From positions 22,322,501 to 22,386,500 of the forward strand of contig OZ017796.1 of the NCBI GenBank assembly GCA_963969395.1: DNA of 64,000 nt, given 5' to 3'. Under the pieces are notes generated by a model. The model was not told where the DNA came from, searched no databases, and worked only from the letters and a program-made list of their open reading frames with translations. Position 1 is the stretch's first letter. Each line of letters begins with the position of its first letter. Source of the DNA: Pseudoscleropodium purum (Eukaryota > Streptophyta > Bryopsida > Hypnales > Brachytheciaceae). A program made the position numbers and the translations under genes. Of this stretch, positions 24,109 through 35,078 are shown piece by piece.

Positions 24109-26329
24109 CAATTTATTTTTTACTTTTATTTTGGTTGTAGCAATATATATTACACTAGTAGATATCTAAAATTCATTGGAAAAATTTATTATATTTTTCT
24201 TGGAAAAAGATATAGATGTTTGAAAATCCAATTTCATGAATCATAAAAAATTATAGCATTTGAAATCATCAAATCTCTTAAATAGATCTAAGTGGAATTT
24301 TGAGAGCAAGAAGGGTGCATTGAGCAAGCTCTACAAGATTATTTAGTGTACATGACACTTTACATCTAGAAGCCAAGCTAAAAATCCTCACTCCAATCCT
24401 CATTTGTGATTGGACAAAATGCTAAAATTTGTGCAATCAACCCCTTTGTATAAGCACCCCTAAGTTTCTCAAAGATGGTGTTGGAAGTACTTGTGTACAT
24501 TTTTCAATTGAATTGAATGCATCTGGTTTGTAAAGTTGGAGTGGAAGAGCATTTGCAATGTAAGCTTGGTATAAAGGCCCCATAATGAATGTTCTCTATA
24601 TTAATTCTTGAGTAATCAAGGTATTTTTCAAGAAAAGTTGTTGAAATTGTCAATTGTTGGTGCATTGATTAAAACTTAAAATAATTTCTAATAAAAACTT
24701 CAACGATACAAAATTGTAGTAGACGTTTGTATGAGGGAATCAATGTTGTAGTAGACATTTGTATATGGGAATTAATGTTGCTATTGGGCTAACAAGTGTA
24801 AGCGGTGAGCAATAAACATGGATTTCAATGAGCTGAGAGCTTTAAAAAGCAAAAAGAGATTGCAACTAGTTTCTTATAATTGAACATGGTGGTACAAATA
24901 TCTAGTTATACAAAAATATTTAATTACAAAATTTTGGCATGCAACACTCTAGTATTGAACTCTTTATGGATTAAATTTTTGCTACTTAATCACATTCTTT
25001 CAAAAAATGAAAGATGTAGTTAAGGATATTTCCTACATAGTTACCCATACAATTGAATTTTGGAAATTCATTACCAAAGACTTCCAATAAATTATCATGT
25101 AAGACTACAAAATCTAACATGAAGTTTTTGTTTATTTGAAATTGAATTTTGATAAGCTTGATTGAAATTGCCTAGAAATGCAATGGTAGTTATCCATGAC
25201 CAAATACACCAATTATTTTTTGTATATTGCAAAATTCTTTGAATGGTACAATGAACAATTTGTCTCTTTATTGGACCCTAATGTTCATATAGTAAAAAGA
25301 GCCGAAAATGTAACTCACGTCAATCATGCTAAAGAGAGATTGAGGTCCATTTTTTCACAGACTCTTGTAGTATCTAATTGAATCCAATTGCATTCAAATA
25401 AGCAATTGAGCACTATTCCTATTATTCTAAATGTTTTTCTTATGTATTTTTTGAACATCATATGAATAAATTATCAATAAATGATGAATTTCTAAGTGTT
25501 CAAAATAGATGTACCTACAAGCAATCCTAAACTCTTATGAATGGAGGTTGTACAATTTAGGCAAAAAATTCTAGAGTTCAAGGCTAGGAAGGTGGTGCAA
25601 CTAGGTGAGTTACTTCACAATACTTCATGAAATTTATTATTGTGGTTATATTGAATTTACATCACATTTTATTCCTTGATGTGGTTACACTAAAATTTTA
25701 ATCATGATTTATATCTTCGCGTGCTTACATTTAATTTCCCAATTCTAACTCATTGGAACCATTGGACTTGGACTATTTAGTTGCTTTTAGTTTGACAATA
25801 AGACAAAGCTATTCCTATAGAATAAAGTTTTTTCCAATTTACATGAAATGAAAAATATACTAAAACTCCAATTTTGAAAAACTTAAAAATTATTTTCCAA
25901 TTTCAATACATTGTGGAAGTCTACTCTAAGTTTTGATTTATACAAAATCCAAAGGTGAGGGAATTAATTTTTTGAAGGTTGAAATTGAAAATTCCTTCAA
26001 AAATGTTTTTATACCATGAAATGAGAAATTACAAGTCTCTAAGATAGCCCAATGACATGGAGCACACTTCTTCCTTTGTGGCAACAAAATTCCTCAAATT
26101 TTGAGTCCTTTAGAATTATAGACAAATACACTTCAAAGAAGTCAATTTGACTTAAATTCTACGGTCCTTGCTAAAAAGATCTATTTTAAAATTTCTTTTG
26201 CCATTTCATGCCCTCTTGGTGGTTTACACCAATTCAAAGGTCATGACCACCATAGGAAAGACTTCTCAACTGTGGGATCAAAGCTATTTTGAAAAAAACT
26301 TGGTTTTGTAAAAAGAGACTTTAATGCCC
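24109..26329. other. AT-rich intergenic region
   Basis: No gene or clear repeat recognised. ORFs of about 60 codons (25196-25381 plus) show no family features. Confidence 0.4.
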
Positions 26330-26545
26330 CCTAAGCTTAATCCTTGAACAACAATATAGACATTTATTGTTTGATAGATGAGCAAGAATCTTTCAATATA
26401 GGACAATAGTGAAAAATGTTCAGCCTTAGAATTTATGTGAAAAGTGAAGGTCTTATGAAGAAGTTTGATCTCTGATTAGTGCTCTTAAATGTTTTTTAGC
26501 AAATAATTCACACGTTACCCAAAAAGATGATTTCTAGGGGTCTCT
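26330..26545 (+). mobile_element. Decayed copy of the 0.24-kb TTAA family (family E)
   Basis: Shares with the element at 30877-31112 the order: GAGCAAGAATCTTTC, GACAATAGTG.AAAA, GATTAGTGCTCTTAAATGTTTTT, AGCAAATAATTCACACGTTACC, AGATGATTTC. The terminal TTAA-CCC motifs are eroded (left about AATGCCCCC, right about AGGGGTCTC). Confidence 0.5.
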
Positions 26546-27194
26546 CTCAAACATCTAAAGTCTTCTCTATAATTCACAATTTCAAAAAAACCATTTCAAA
26601 GTATTATTTGGAAGAATATTTTGGAATTTATATACAAATAAAAGTTGTAAATTCTGAGTGGTACATTCCATCCGTACGATTAGATTCAACCGATCTATTA
26701 CCAATATCTTTTTTTATGAATCTTGAAAGGGAAATTTTTAAATTCCTTCTAAATTTAATTACAACCAAAATATTATCATTTTTGAGTAAAATTTATTGGA
26801 ATGGATTTGAAATGAGGTTCTCTTGACATGGTGATTTTCTGAAATTTTTATGTTTTTTAAATCTATGAATTCATTTTTGCAAATCTAGTTTTGAACTAGA
26901 GTCATTGCAATTTAGGCTTAGTCAACCATTTGACATACTTGCACATTTGTAATTTAGAAAAATATGTACTCTAGTAACACCAAATCCAACCATTAGATAG
27001 GACAACAACTTGATAATATATCTCCATAAATTAGGATGAGTTTCATCCAAGTAGTAATGAGGATGAAACTTGAGATTTCATCTATTCATCATCCAAAAAG
27101 AGGACTTGGAGTGTTCATGGATTAAGGGTGAAGGTAGTCTATTCTAATAGCAATTGTGCTCTAAAAGCAACTATGTTCCAAAAGCAAACATGAC
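26546..27194. other. AT-rich intergenic spacer
   Basis: A 99-codon plus-strand ORF (26527-26826) lies partly here. Its composition (Ile/Phe/Lys-rich) follows base composition and I see no domain. Nothing else supported. Confidence 0.4.
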
Positions 27195-27412
27195 ACAAAG
27201 GTACATTTTGCTTTCTTTCAATGTACCAATATTGTTCATTTCAAGAAGTGATAGCTTTTAGTGATCACTACATTTCAACTTCAAAATCCCATAACTAATT
27301 CCTTGAAGGTTCAAAAAATATGAAACAACTTGGGTTAAATGCCAATTCCGTTTATCTTCCTACTAAAATTTACTGAAAATTATTTCAACCAGTTTTATTT
27401 TCCTACCTTGGT
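27195..27412 (+). repeat. Dispersed repeat family G, copy 4
   Basis: Contains ACATTTTGCTTTCTTTCAAT, TTTCAACTTCAAAATCCCAT, AACTAATTCCTTGAAGGTTC and AACAACTTGGGTTAAATGCC. The first block is shared with the inverted copy at 13.2 kb. It lies about 430 bp upstream of the PsaF start. Confidence 0.65.
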
Positions 27413-27840
27413 GGCAAACAAACAAGGGGGCTTGGAGAGGGAGACTTCTCAATTTTCTGGACCCCCGATTTTATTTACTCATTTTTAAACCAGGCCTAAG
27501 TTTTTATGCAAAACTGTTCTGCACTGGTAAGCTTATGTGCCGCCAGCGAAATGAAGAAAGGCTAAGGAAGGACTCTAGACGATTGGCGGAGCCTCCGCCA
27601 CAGCAATCCCCGCGACGCTCCCAGCACCAGATCTTTCCCTTCCGGATAAGATAGCTGAATGCCCAGCGCCATCAAGCCCACTCACCGTCGTCACGACAAT
27701 CCACCATCGCAGGCACGCGGCATCCACAAGATCTTTCCCAATTCCATCACTACCCAATTCCAGTTTGCACTTCTCCTCCCAGCAGTTTCACAATCTCGTC
27801 AGTTGGTCACGAATTCCGTCTGAATTCTGCTTTGGAAATC

Positions 27841-28590
27841 ATGGCGTCCGTCACCATGGCCGCTGCAACCGTCGCGCCCGCGGGGCTCGTGACGCCCCTG
27901 TCTCGCGACGTCAGCTCCAAGAGCTCTCTGTCGGGCTCCCGCGCCTCTGCACTATTCGTCCCCTCACGGGCGCGCATTGTGTGCTCCGCCGCTGACGAGA
28001 CCACCCCCACGGTGGCTCAAACTGCAGGCAAGTTCGCGACGGCTCTCGCCTTGGCCGCCCTCGTGGGCTCCAGCGACTTCGCGGCTCCCGAATCCGCTCG
28101 CGCCGACGTCGCGGGGCTCACTCCTTGCAAGGAGAGCAAAGGCTTCGCCAAGCGGGAGAAGCAGGAGATCAAGAAGCTGGAGAGCCGGTTGAAGCTGTAC
28201 GCACCCAACAGCGCCCCCGCGCTCGCGATCAACGCCACTATCGAGAAGACGAAGCGGCGGTTCGCGTTCTACGGGAGCGAAGGGTTGTTGTGCGGGACGG
28301 ACGGACTGCCCCATTTGATTGTGGACGGGGACCAGAAGCATTTGGGGGAGTTTGTGTACCCGGGACTGGTATTTTTGTACATTACGGGGTGGATTGGATG
28401 GGTGGGGAGAGCGTACTTGATCGACATCAAAAAATCCCCCAAGCCGACGGAGAAGGAGATCATTATTGATGTGCCGCGCGCGGTTCGAATCATGGCGAGG
28501 GGGTTCACGTGGCCCGTGGCTGCACTTGGAGAGCTGCGTAATGGGCAGCTCCTGGAGAAGAACAGCAACATCACAGTGTCGCCACGATAA
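27841..28590 (+). CDS. PSAF: Photosystem I reaction centre subunit III (PsaF), plastid precursor
   Basis: Single-exon, 249-aa precursor of PsaF, the lumenal-side photosystem I subunit that docks plastocyanin (or cytochrome c6) to P700. Residues 1 to about 55 form a Ser/Ala/Arg-rich chloroplast transit peptide. Residues about 62-88 form a lumen-targeting signal with a hydrophobic core ([12 protein letters not shown]) ending SARA before mature [14 protein letters not shown]. The mature part (161 aa) has the Lys-rich plastocyanin-docking helix (about [17 protein letters not shown]), conserved Cys residues (CKES and [13 protein letters not shown]) and the membrane helix ([20 protein letters not shown]). 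It ends in a [18 protein letters not shown] tail, all typical of plant PsaF. The start is the ATG at 27841; the same frame has no earlier in-frame ATG nearby. GC content is far above the flanks, as expected for a nuclear plastid-protein gene. Identification is firm. Confidence 0.98.
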   Translation: MASVTMAAATVAPAGLVTPLSRDVSSKSSLSGSRASALFVPSRARIVCSAADETTPTVAQTAGKFATALALAALVGSSDFAAPESARADVAGLTPCKESKGFAKREKQEIKKLESRLKLYAPNSAPALAINATIEKTKRRFAFYGSEGLLCGTDGLPHLIVDGDQKHLGEFVYPGLVFLYITGWIGWVGRAYLIDIKKSPKPTEKEIIIDVPRAVRIMARGFTWPVAALGELRNGQLLEKNSNITVSPR

Positions 28591-30876
28591 ATTAGTGTAA
28601 CTGGGACTGCTAAATTGGTGCAATGAAATCCCAACTCTGTACTCTTTTTTCTTGTAATCTTTTTCTTGTACGTGCTCTTTTTGTTCTATGTGCATGTGGT
28701 CGGAATCATGGGCATTACGTGTGCTCTCGCTCTGCGGTGCTTTCTCTTTGGTTAATGAGGGGTTTGTAACTTCTTGTACAACGTTTTTCAGTTGTACAAA
28801 CATGTGGATTCTTATTTCAATTGGTAGACGACGTCGTGATCCTGCTTTTGCACCGTCGATTCAGGAGTTTTACATTGAGATTGCTTAGAATCGCGACTTG
28901 ATGAGAATGCGAACTTATTGCGGAAAGCTCGTCTTCATCTGCGTGGTCTTATTTGTTAACATGGATAATTTTAGAGCGCAGTAGATATGACAGAAGTGTT
29001 CTGAGCTCTGAAATCTGTGACGGTTATGGGTTTTGTGGAATTTTTGCCAGTGTAATGAACATTTTGCACTCTGGAACATTCTGCTCTTTGACATTTATTG
29101 GAGACAATCTGATATCGCAACTTAGGTGTACTGATCCTATCAGAGTCGTATGCAATTCGTATTCAATTGGTCATCGGAAATTCGATTCGTAGGTTAGGGT
29201 TTTACATTAATTAGATTTAGTGGAAGTGCAGTCTTGTATGTGTTCACTACATACTGATACTAGGTTTGAGTGTAGTAGCAAACTGTGTATGCTAAGGCAT
29301 GCGTCTGCTGCTAGAAAATGTGGACGAGAAGTGCATATTGTGCATCTCTGATTAAGAAGGCAGAACGTGGATGCAGTCAATTTGATTCCGCAATTACTAA
29401 ACCTTAGATTGCTTGGTGCTGTTATTTGGCTGTATTCTCCTTTGTTGAAGGAAGGGATTTTGGGGTTACGCTCTTGAATGAGGAATCTTGACACTATTTG
29501 AAACAGTCTTGAAGTTAATGCTCATGATTAGGCACATCTGGTAATGACTTCACCTCTAGAGTTTAGCTCAATACCTTGATATTGATTTCATGACACCCAA
29601 GAGTGGATATTTCCAATCGAAATACTGCATGAATAGGGAAGAACGCAGTGCACGTCATTGTTGGGAATATATGTGAGGCAAAAGAGACTCATGTTGTCAA
29701 ATTTTGCAACTGTGAAGTCAACGGCCAAGTAGGCGAGTATACAGTACCTCAAATCAGCACTGCGTAACTTTTTTTTATGTAACATCGACACTTCTGGTCC
29801 TTCAAGGGTTAAGAATTAAGAATGTTAAGGGATGACTTCATTGTTTAATACCCATAAGAAATGACACACTATGTGTTTGAGTCATTCAAAGAATTTTGCA
29901 GGATGTAGATCATAATTAGTATTTTTTATCATGCATTATTGTCACTACATTCTCACACAATCTCAATTAAGAACACCAAATTTCAATTTCAAAAAATAAA
30001 GTTCTATTTTTGGTGAAGTTTTAAAGTCAATTTTCAAAGCTTTGTATGGTAATTTATTGAAAACAATTGGTAATGAATATTCAAAATTTGATTGTGGAGA
30101 TATTTAGGAATATCTATGTGTACGTCTTTCCTTCTCCAATTTTTTTCCCCCAAAATTCAAAATTCACACTGAAGATAGTTTAATATTGAAGTGTCACTTG
30201 TATTGTAACTAAATTTTGTTTCACAAATTGTAACATCATATTCCAAGGTACAAGACTAGTTGTAGTGTAAGCCAACCAATTAGGGCTAAATTGCAAAATT
30301 TAGTTATAATAAATAGATAATAAATCTACGGAGTACTTAAAAACAACATTGGAGATCAAAACTATTGTACAAGACCTTCTCTTTTTGTATGAAATTTCAT
30401 TGATGATCATTTGCACTTCCTTCTTATATGGAAAAATTCTTTGTCATTCATTGGACATTTAGTGTTGCATTGGTGTCACAAGATTAACAAAGCATGCATG
30501 GATTTAAAACACTATTGAAAACTCAAGAATATGGTAGACTCCAAGCAAGGAGTCTTCCTTATGTGAACCATCTCATCCTTTAGAAGAAGCCATGTTTCTC
30601 ATTTAGATGGTGAAGAAGAATGTTCAATGATCCCAATATCAGCACTTATGTATGAATGTTATATATTTATTTAGGACTCTTAAAATAAATAATAATAATA
30701 TACATTACAATGATATTATGCTTTATTTTGGTTCTTATTGTATTGAAAATAATTCCACCTAATTGTGACAATGTTTCTAAAACCAGACCTTATAAATTCT
30801 TGCCTAATATATATATCTCTATTCATGAGATTCTACTATAGGGTTGATTTTGTAAAATATTCTTTATCCCATCACT
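28591..30876. other. Intergenic region downstream of PsaF
   Basis: The first few hundred bases are presumably 3' UTR. A right-end-like TTCAAGGGTTAA at about 29801-29812 resembles the TTAA-CCC elements, but no left partner was found. No recognisable gene. Confidence 0.4.
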
Positions 30877-31112
30877 TTAACCCATAAATGTTGTTGAGGA
30901 TGTTTTTCGTTTAATGAATGACAAAAGAATCTCTCCATGCAAGACAAAAGTGCAACTATTCATCCTCCAAATTTTGAGTGAAAAAGAAAAAACATTTGCA
31001 GTAATTTGATTGCCAGTGAGTGCTTTCACATTTTTGTAAGCCAACAATTCACAAAGTGCGTTACCAAAACAGATGATTTCCACGGTGACCAACTCGTCCT
31101 TTTAAGGGTTAA
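30877..31112. mobile_element. 236-bp TTAA-flanked MITE, family E type copy
   Basis: Left end TTAACCCATAAATG; right end CGTCCTTTTAAGGGTTAA, so both borders are TTAA next to CCC/GGG. Its reverse complement matches the 240-bp tandem array at 45.9-47.2 kb: AATGTGAAAGCACTCACTGG, CAATCAAATTACTG, TTTTTCACTCAAAATTT, GAATAGTTGCACTTTTGTC, TTTATGG. Relatives lie at about 26.4, 39.3 and 63.8 kb. Non-coding. Confidence 0.75.
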
Positions 31113-31370
31113 AAATTCATAGTTTATTCATGTGGTATCCCTTCAAAATGCGAATTTGCTACGGCAGTGTGCACTCAAGCTCGGGTGCATGGATACCGGC
31201 CAGCCACTTGTGAGTTGTGACCATGTGACTCACGTCGTAACAGCGAGCTCAGTCTTAACTTAGCTTGCGTTCCAAGTCACAGTGAAGAGTACATTTTGAT
31301 CGACCGAGTGCATTTACATTTGTTGCAAACTTTCGGAATGGGAAAGTATTGATCTCACCAAGCAGTAGAG

Positions 31371-34300
31371 ATGGCGGGTCTCCTCAAGTTAAACAATGGG
31401 ACGTCGATGCCGTCAATTGGGTTAGGCATAGGAGCAAAGAACGACCGCACGGAGGATGCCATTCTTGCAGCAGTCGAGGTGCGTGCGTGGGTGTACAACT
31501 TTGCTTCAGATCATCGTACAATCCTTGTCATACAGTTCTTCTCATTTTGAGGATCATGTTTACACAATTTCTTGTGAAATAGTCTTGTTCATACCCAAAT
31601 GACGCTGAAAACCTAAAATTCTCTACCATTGTTATGAAAATTCGGTTGGTTTGGTGTGTTTTGGGAAGCTCACCACCTTGCCGTGACCGAGCTCCTGCAG
31701 CGTCTAAATCCCGGCTCCTTGTCATGACCACCGCCAATTCTCTATGTTGCCATGTTCTCTTTTTCTCGTCCCTCTCCCATCTACTTACGAGATAGAGTAG
31801 TGGAGCGGAATATTTTTCATACATTAGAGTGGACTTAGGTTTCTTGTGATCTGCATCATAATGTTAAGCTCTTCAATTGAGGAGCCTATTGAATTTGCCT
31901 TGGATTTCAAGTAAGGTAGAAGCTCCATTAACCATACAGTACTGTACATTAGAGAGGGTTCATTCACCATACAGATGAGCTCTGAATTGTTAGCTGAATT
32001 GGGAAAATACTTGATCTATTGACCTTTTCTTTTTTTGGAATTGGTTTTGTAGCTTAACCCAGAACAAATGTGCGAAATTTTAGGTGGTGCAAGTTTCTAG
32101 ATTCTTATAGGGCACGGTTCAAAGTTCACCTGCATGGTGAATGGAACCTCTCCCTTACCGTATGGTGAGTGGAGACCTTACATTAGGTCGAAAGCTGATG
32201 ACCGCCTTTACATGTAGAACTGACTGGATTCAAGCATGTTTGTCAGATTGGATTCAAGCATGTTTCTTGTGAATTATAATTTTAGGTTCCTCAATTGAGG
32301 AGGGTCTTCAATTTTGCCATGGATTAGGGTTTAGTGTTCATGTAGGTCGTCGGAAGCTAAAGACCTTTGTCACTTCTAGACCTGACTGGATGCAAGCATG
32401 TTTGGCAGATTGGGTACCGCTGTTTCGACACGGCGTCCATGTACGGGACGGAGCCCCTGCTGGGGGCCACCTTGGCGAAGGCATTTCGGGCTGGTCTCGT
32501 GCGGCGAGAGGATGTCTTTGTGACCACTAAGCTGAACCCCACGGACGCAGACCCTGCGGACGTTGTGACCGCTCTCCGGAGCTCCTTGCGTAATTTGCAA
32601 ATGGAGTATGTGGATCTGTTTCTGGTGCACTGGCCTTTCTGGGCCAAGAGGAACGCCGATCCTTATAACGTGCAACCGGGTGACATCTTGCCCGTGAAGT
32701 TAGGGGAGCTTTGGTCGGCCATGGAGAGCTGTGTCGAGGCCGGGCTAGCCAAGGCCATTGGCGTCAGTAACTGGTCCATCAAAAAGCTGGAAGAGCTTTT
32801 ATCTCTGGCACGGATTCCCCCGGCTGTGAACCAGGTGCTCCCATTTTTCTCCCCTCCCCCTTGCAATATTTATATGATTTCTTTTCAATTTCTACCAAAT
32901 GAATTATGTTGAGTCTATTTTGTTGTACATAACCATCATTCTAAGACTGCGGTCTTAGCATCTTGGAAAGCGCATCAGAGCAGTGTCCGGGGAGAAAGTG
33001 AGCCAAGCCTTCCAGTATCCCTTGTTTTCCGTTGTATTGATCTGTTTCTCACTGATATGCTTCAGTTGTTTTGTACACTTTTACTTGAAACAGAATTTTT
33101 TCTGAAGTCTTGCTCGGCAAGTTGCTCAAAGTTGTTTGATTTTGAATCGGCATTCTAGGGAAATAAACTGGCTCATTATCTTCCATTAGCTTATGGTTCT
33201 CCCTAGGATTCGATTCCGGTATTGATTCTGAGGAAGAATCCGTGTATAATGAACCCACAAGATTGATGATAGAAAATGATAGATGAAACCGCGACAACTC
33301 AATAGTCAGTACCGGTAGTCTTTGGTTCATTCCAGGTCAATCTTAGTCTTATTAGAGGTAGCATGATACTGTAGATTCCACTCTAGGAATGGGGAAGGTT
33401 CAATGGAATATTACGAATTCTAAAGTATTAGCACCATTATAGTCAATCGAGTTAATTCTTGGAAACTCTTAAACGAATTAATTGCCATGTTTGCTATATT
33501 GACGGAATTGAATCCCATTGTAAGAGCTTACAAGAAGGAACTCACACAGTTTTGAGTTGCCCTACTAAAACCTTACGTCAGTCCGCTGAACGCTAATGAC
33601 CTTATTTTGGACGCCCGTCCAGAACTCTTGGCACTCTGAAATCAGCCAATTTAAGGAGTGTGAGTTTGTTAGTGCTCTGGCCCTTTATATGCCTCTTTTT
33701 TCACCAGCGATGCTTTCAGGGAGCTTGTTCTGTTTCCGTGAGTTGTTCCGGAACTAGGTGCTTGTTTGAGCTGGGAATAGTATTTACTGTTTTTTCGAGA
33801 CCGAGAGTCAGGCTCTGATGCCCAAGGGATTGGAAATTCCAGGTGGAGATGCATCCACTGTGGCGACAGGACAAGCTCCGGGAGTATTGCCGGCAGAAGG
33901 GCATCGTGGTAACGGCCTATTCACCTCTGGGAGCGCCCAACAGTAGTTACGGGATCAACGATGTCATCACCAATTCCACCATCAACGATATTGCGCAAAG
34001 GGAGAAGAAAACACCCGCGCAGGTCTGTTCTACTTCATATTCATAAACCCTGGGAGATGCCAAACAGTCCTGTTGGATACAAAGTCTCGAGATAGACTGA
34101 ATCAATGGACAACGTAACGAGAAAGTAGAGCGTTGCCATGAGAAGTTCGTGTTGAGCCACATGAGTAGCAAGATATCTTATTTCTCATAGCGAGGCTCTA
34201 CTTTCACGTTACCAGAAACAAAATGATGGAATCCTGTTCTATCAAGGGGTCTCAATAGAAGTTTACCATAATGGTTAAGAGGGACAAGTGCATAAAGGTT

Positions 34301-34770
34301 TAACCGTTCGCTCCTCTCCCAATGCTTACTCGCCGCCTCTAAAGAGATGATTTCCATTGAGGTTATGGTTTCTATTCCGCAACTTTGAACACAATGGACT
34401 TTTAAGCATGCCGTTCTCTCCCTTGGGACAGGGTCTATTTTGCCATGTGAGCTTTTTTTTGTGTCTTTGGAAGCTGGCTCACAGACTCTGCTTGATTTCC
34501 CATTGGAGGAGGCTCTTGTAACCACCATCCTGTCCCTGTGTGCAGGTGGTTTTACGGTGGTTCGCAGATAAAGAGGTGGGCTTCGTAGTGCGAAGCTACA
34601 ACAGAACTCGGTTGGAGCAGAATTTCAACGTGCTGGACTGCACCCTCACTGATGCTGACATTCATATGCTGGACACCATTCCAGATCAGAAGAAAGCTTT
34701 GCCGGGACTAATGTTCATTCAGCCCGAGCATGGTCCTTTCAAATCTTTGAAGGATTTATGGGATGAGTGA
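31371..34770 (+). CDS. Aldo/keto reductase, four exons
   Basis: Exons 31371-31478, 32409-32834, 33843-34022 and 34546-34770, all phase 0 with GT-AG borders, give 312 aa, the normal length for an NADPH-dependent aldo/keto reductase. The (beta/alpha)8 family features are all present: N-terminal LNNGTSMPSIGLG, YRCFDTASMYG, VFVTTKLNP, LFLVHWP, IGVSNWSIKKLEELL, VVTAYSPLGAP and a final PFKSLKDLWDE. The catalytic tetrad is D43, Y48, K77 and H110. The NADPH-phosphate site usually reads PKS/T; here it is FVVRSYNRTRLEQNF, so the cofactor loop is somewhat divergent. Plant members reduce aldehydes, ketoses or aldose-6-phosphates in the cytosol; the substrate cannot be told from sequence. Intron 1 contains a partial duplication of its own 3' end. 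The gene appears intact. Confidence 0.93.
31868..32408 (+). repeat. Duplicated segments inside aldo/keto reductase intron 1
   Basis: CTTCAATTGAGGAG..ATTTGCC.TGGAT (about 31870) recurs as CCTCAATTGAGGAG..TTTTGCCATGGAT (about 32290). The acceptor region ACTGGATGCAAGCATGTTTGGCAGATTGG has an upstream near-copy (ACTGGATTCAAGCATGTTTGTCAGATTGG) at about 32222-32250. The upstream copy also keeps a CAG before ATTGG and could act as a decoy acceptor. Confidence 0.7.
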
Positions 34771-34859
34771 CTCGTCTGAAAACCCGAGGCCTTGAACTCT
34801 CCCACTCACTCTTTCAAGTTGCTGGGAGACAATGCAGAGCAGTTCTTATTGCTGCACTG

Positions 34860-35078
34860 TTAACCCGAAAGTACTCTGAAGGTCCATATTCTGCATGATG
34901 ATCAGAGTGCTTCAAGGTGATGTTTCGTCCAAAGTACTTCTCATTCAACCAAAGTACTCCTTGAATTTTCTAAATAACCTTCCTTTATGACTAATTTGAT
35001 GAAATAGAGTTAAAAACATATTTTTATACAAAGATATGAGCAAAAATTCAAAATACGATTTGGGTGTTGTAGGGTTAA
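34860..35078. mobile_element. Possible small TTAA-CCC element downstream of the aldo/keto reductase
   Basis: Begins TTAACCCGAAAGTAC and ends GTTGTAGGGTTAA: TTAA borders with CCC/GGG, but the inverted identity extends only about 8 bases. Its interior shares GTGCTTCAAGGTGATGTTTC with about 17315. It could be chance. Confidence 0.3.

Noticed and set aside
27964..28803. 279-codon minus-strand ORF opposite PsaF
   Set aside because: It mirrors the GC-rich PsaF coding strand; its translation shows no family features, whereas the plus strand is a complete PsaF.
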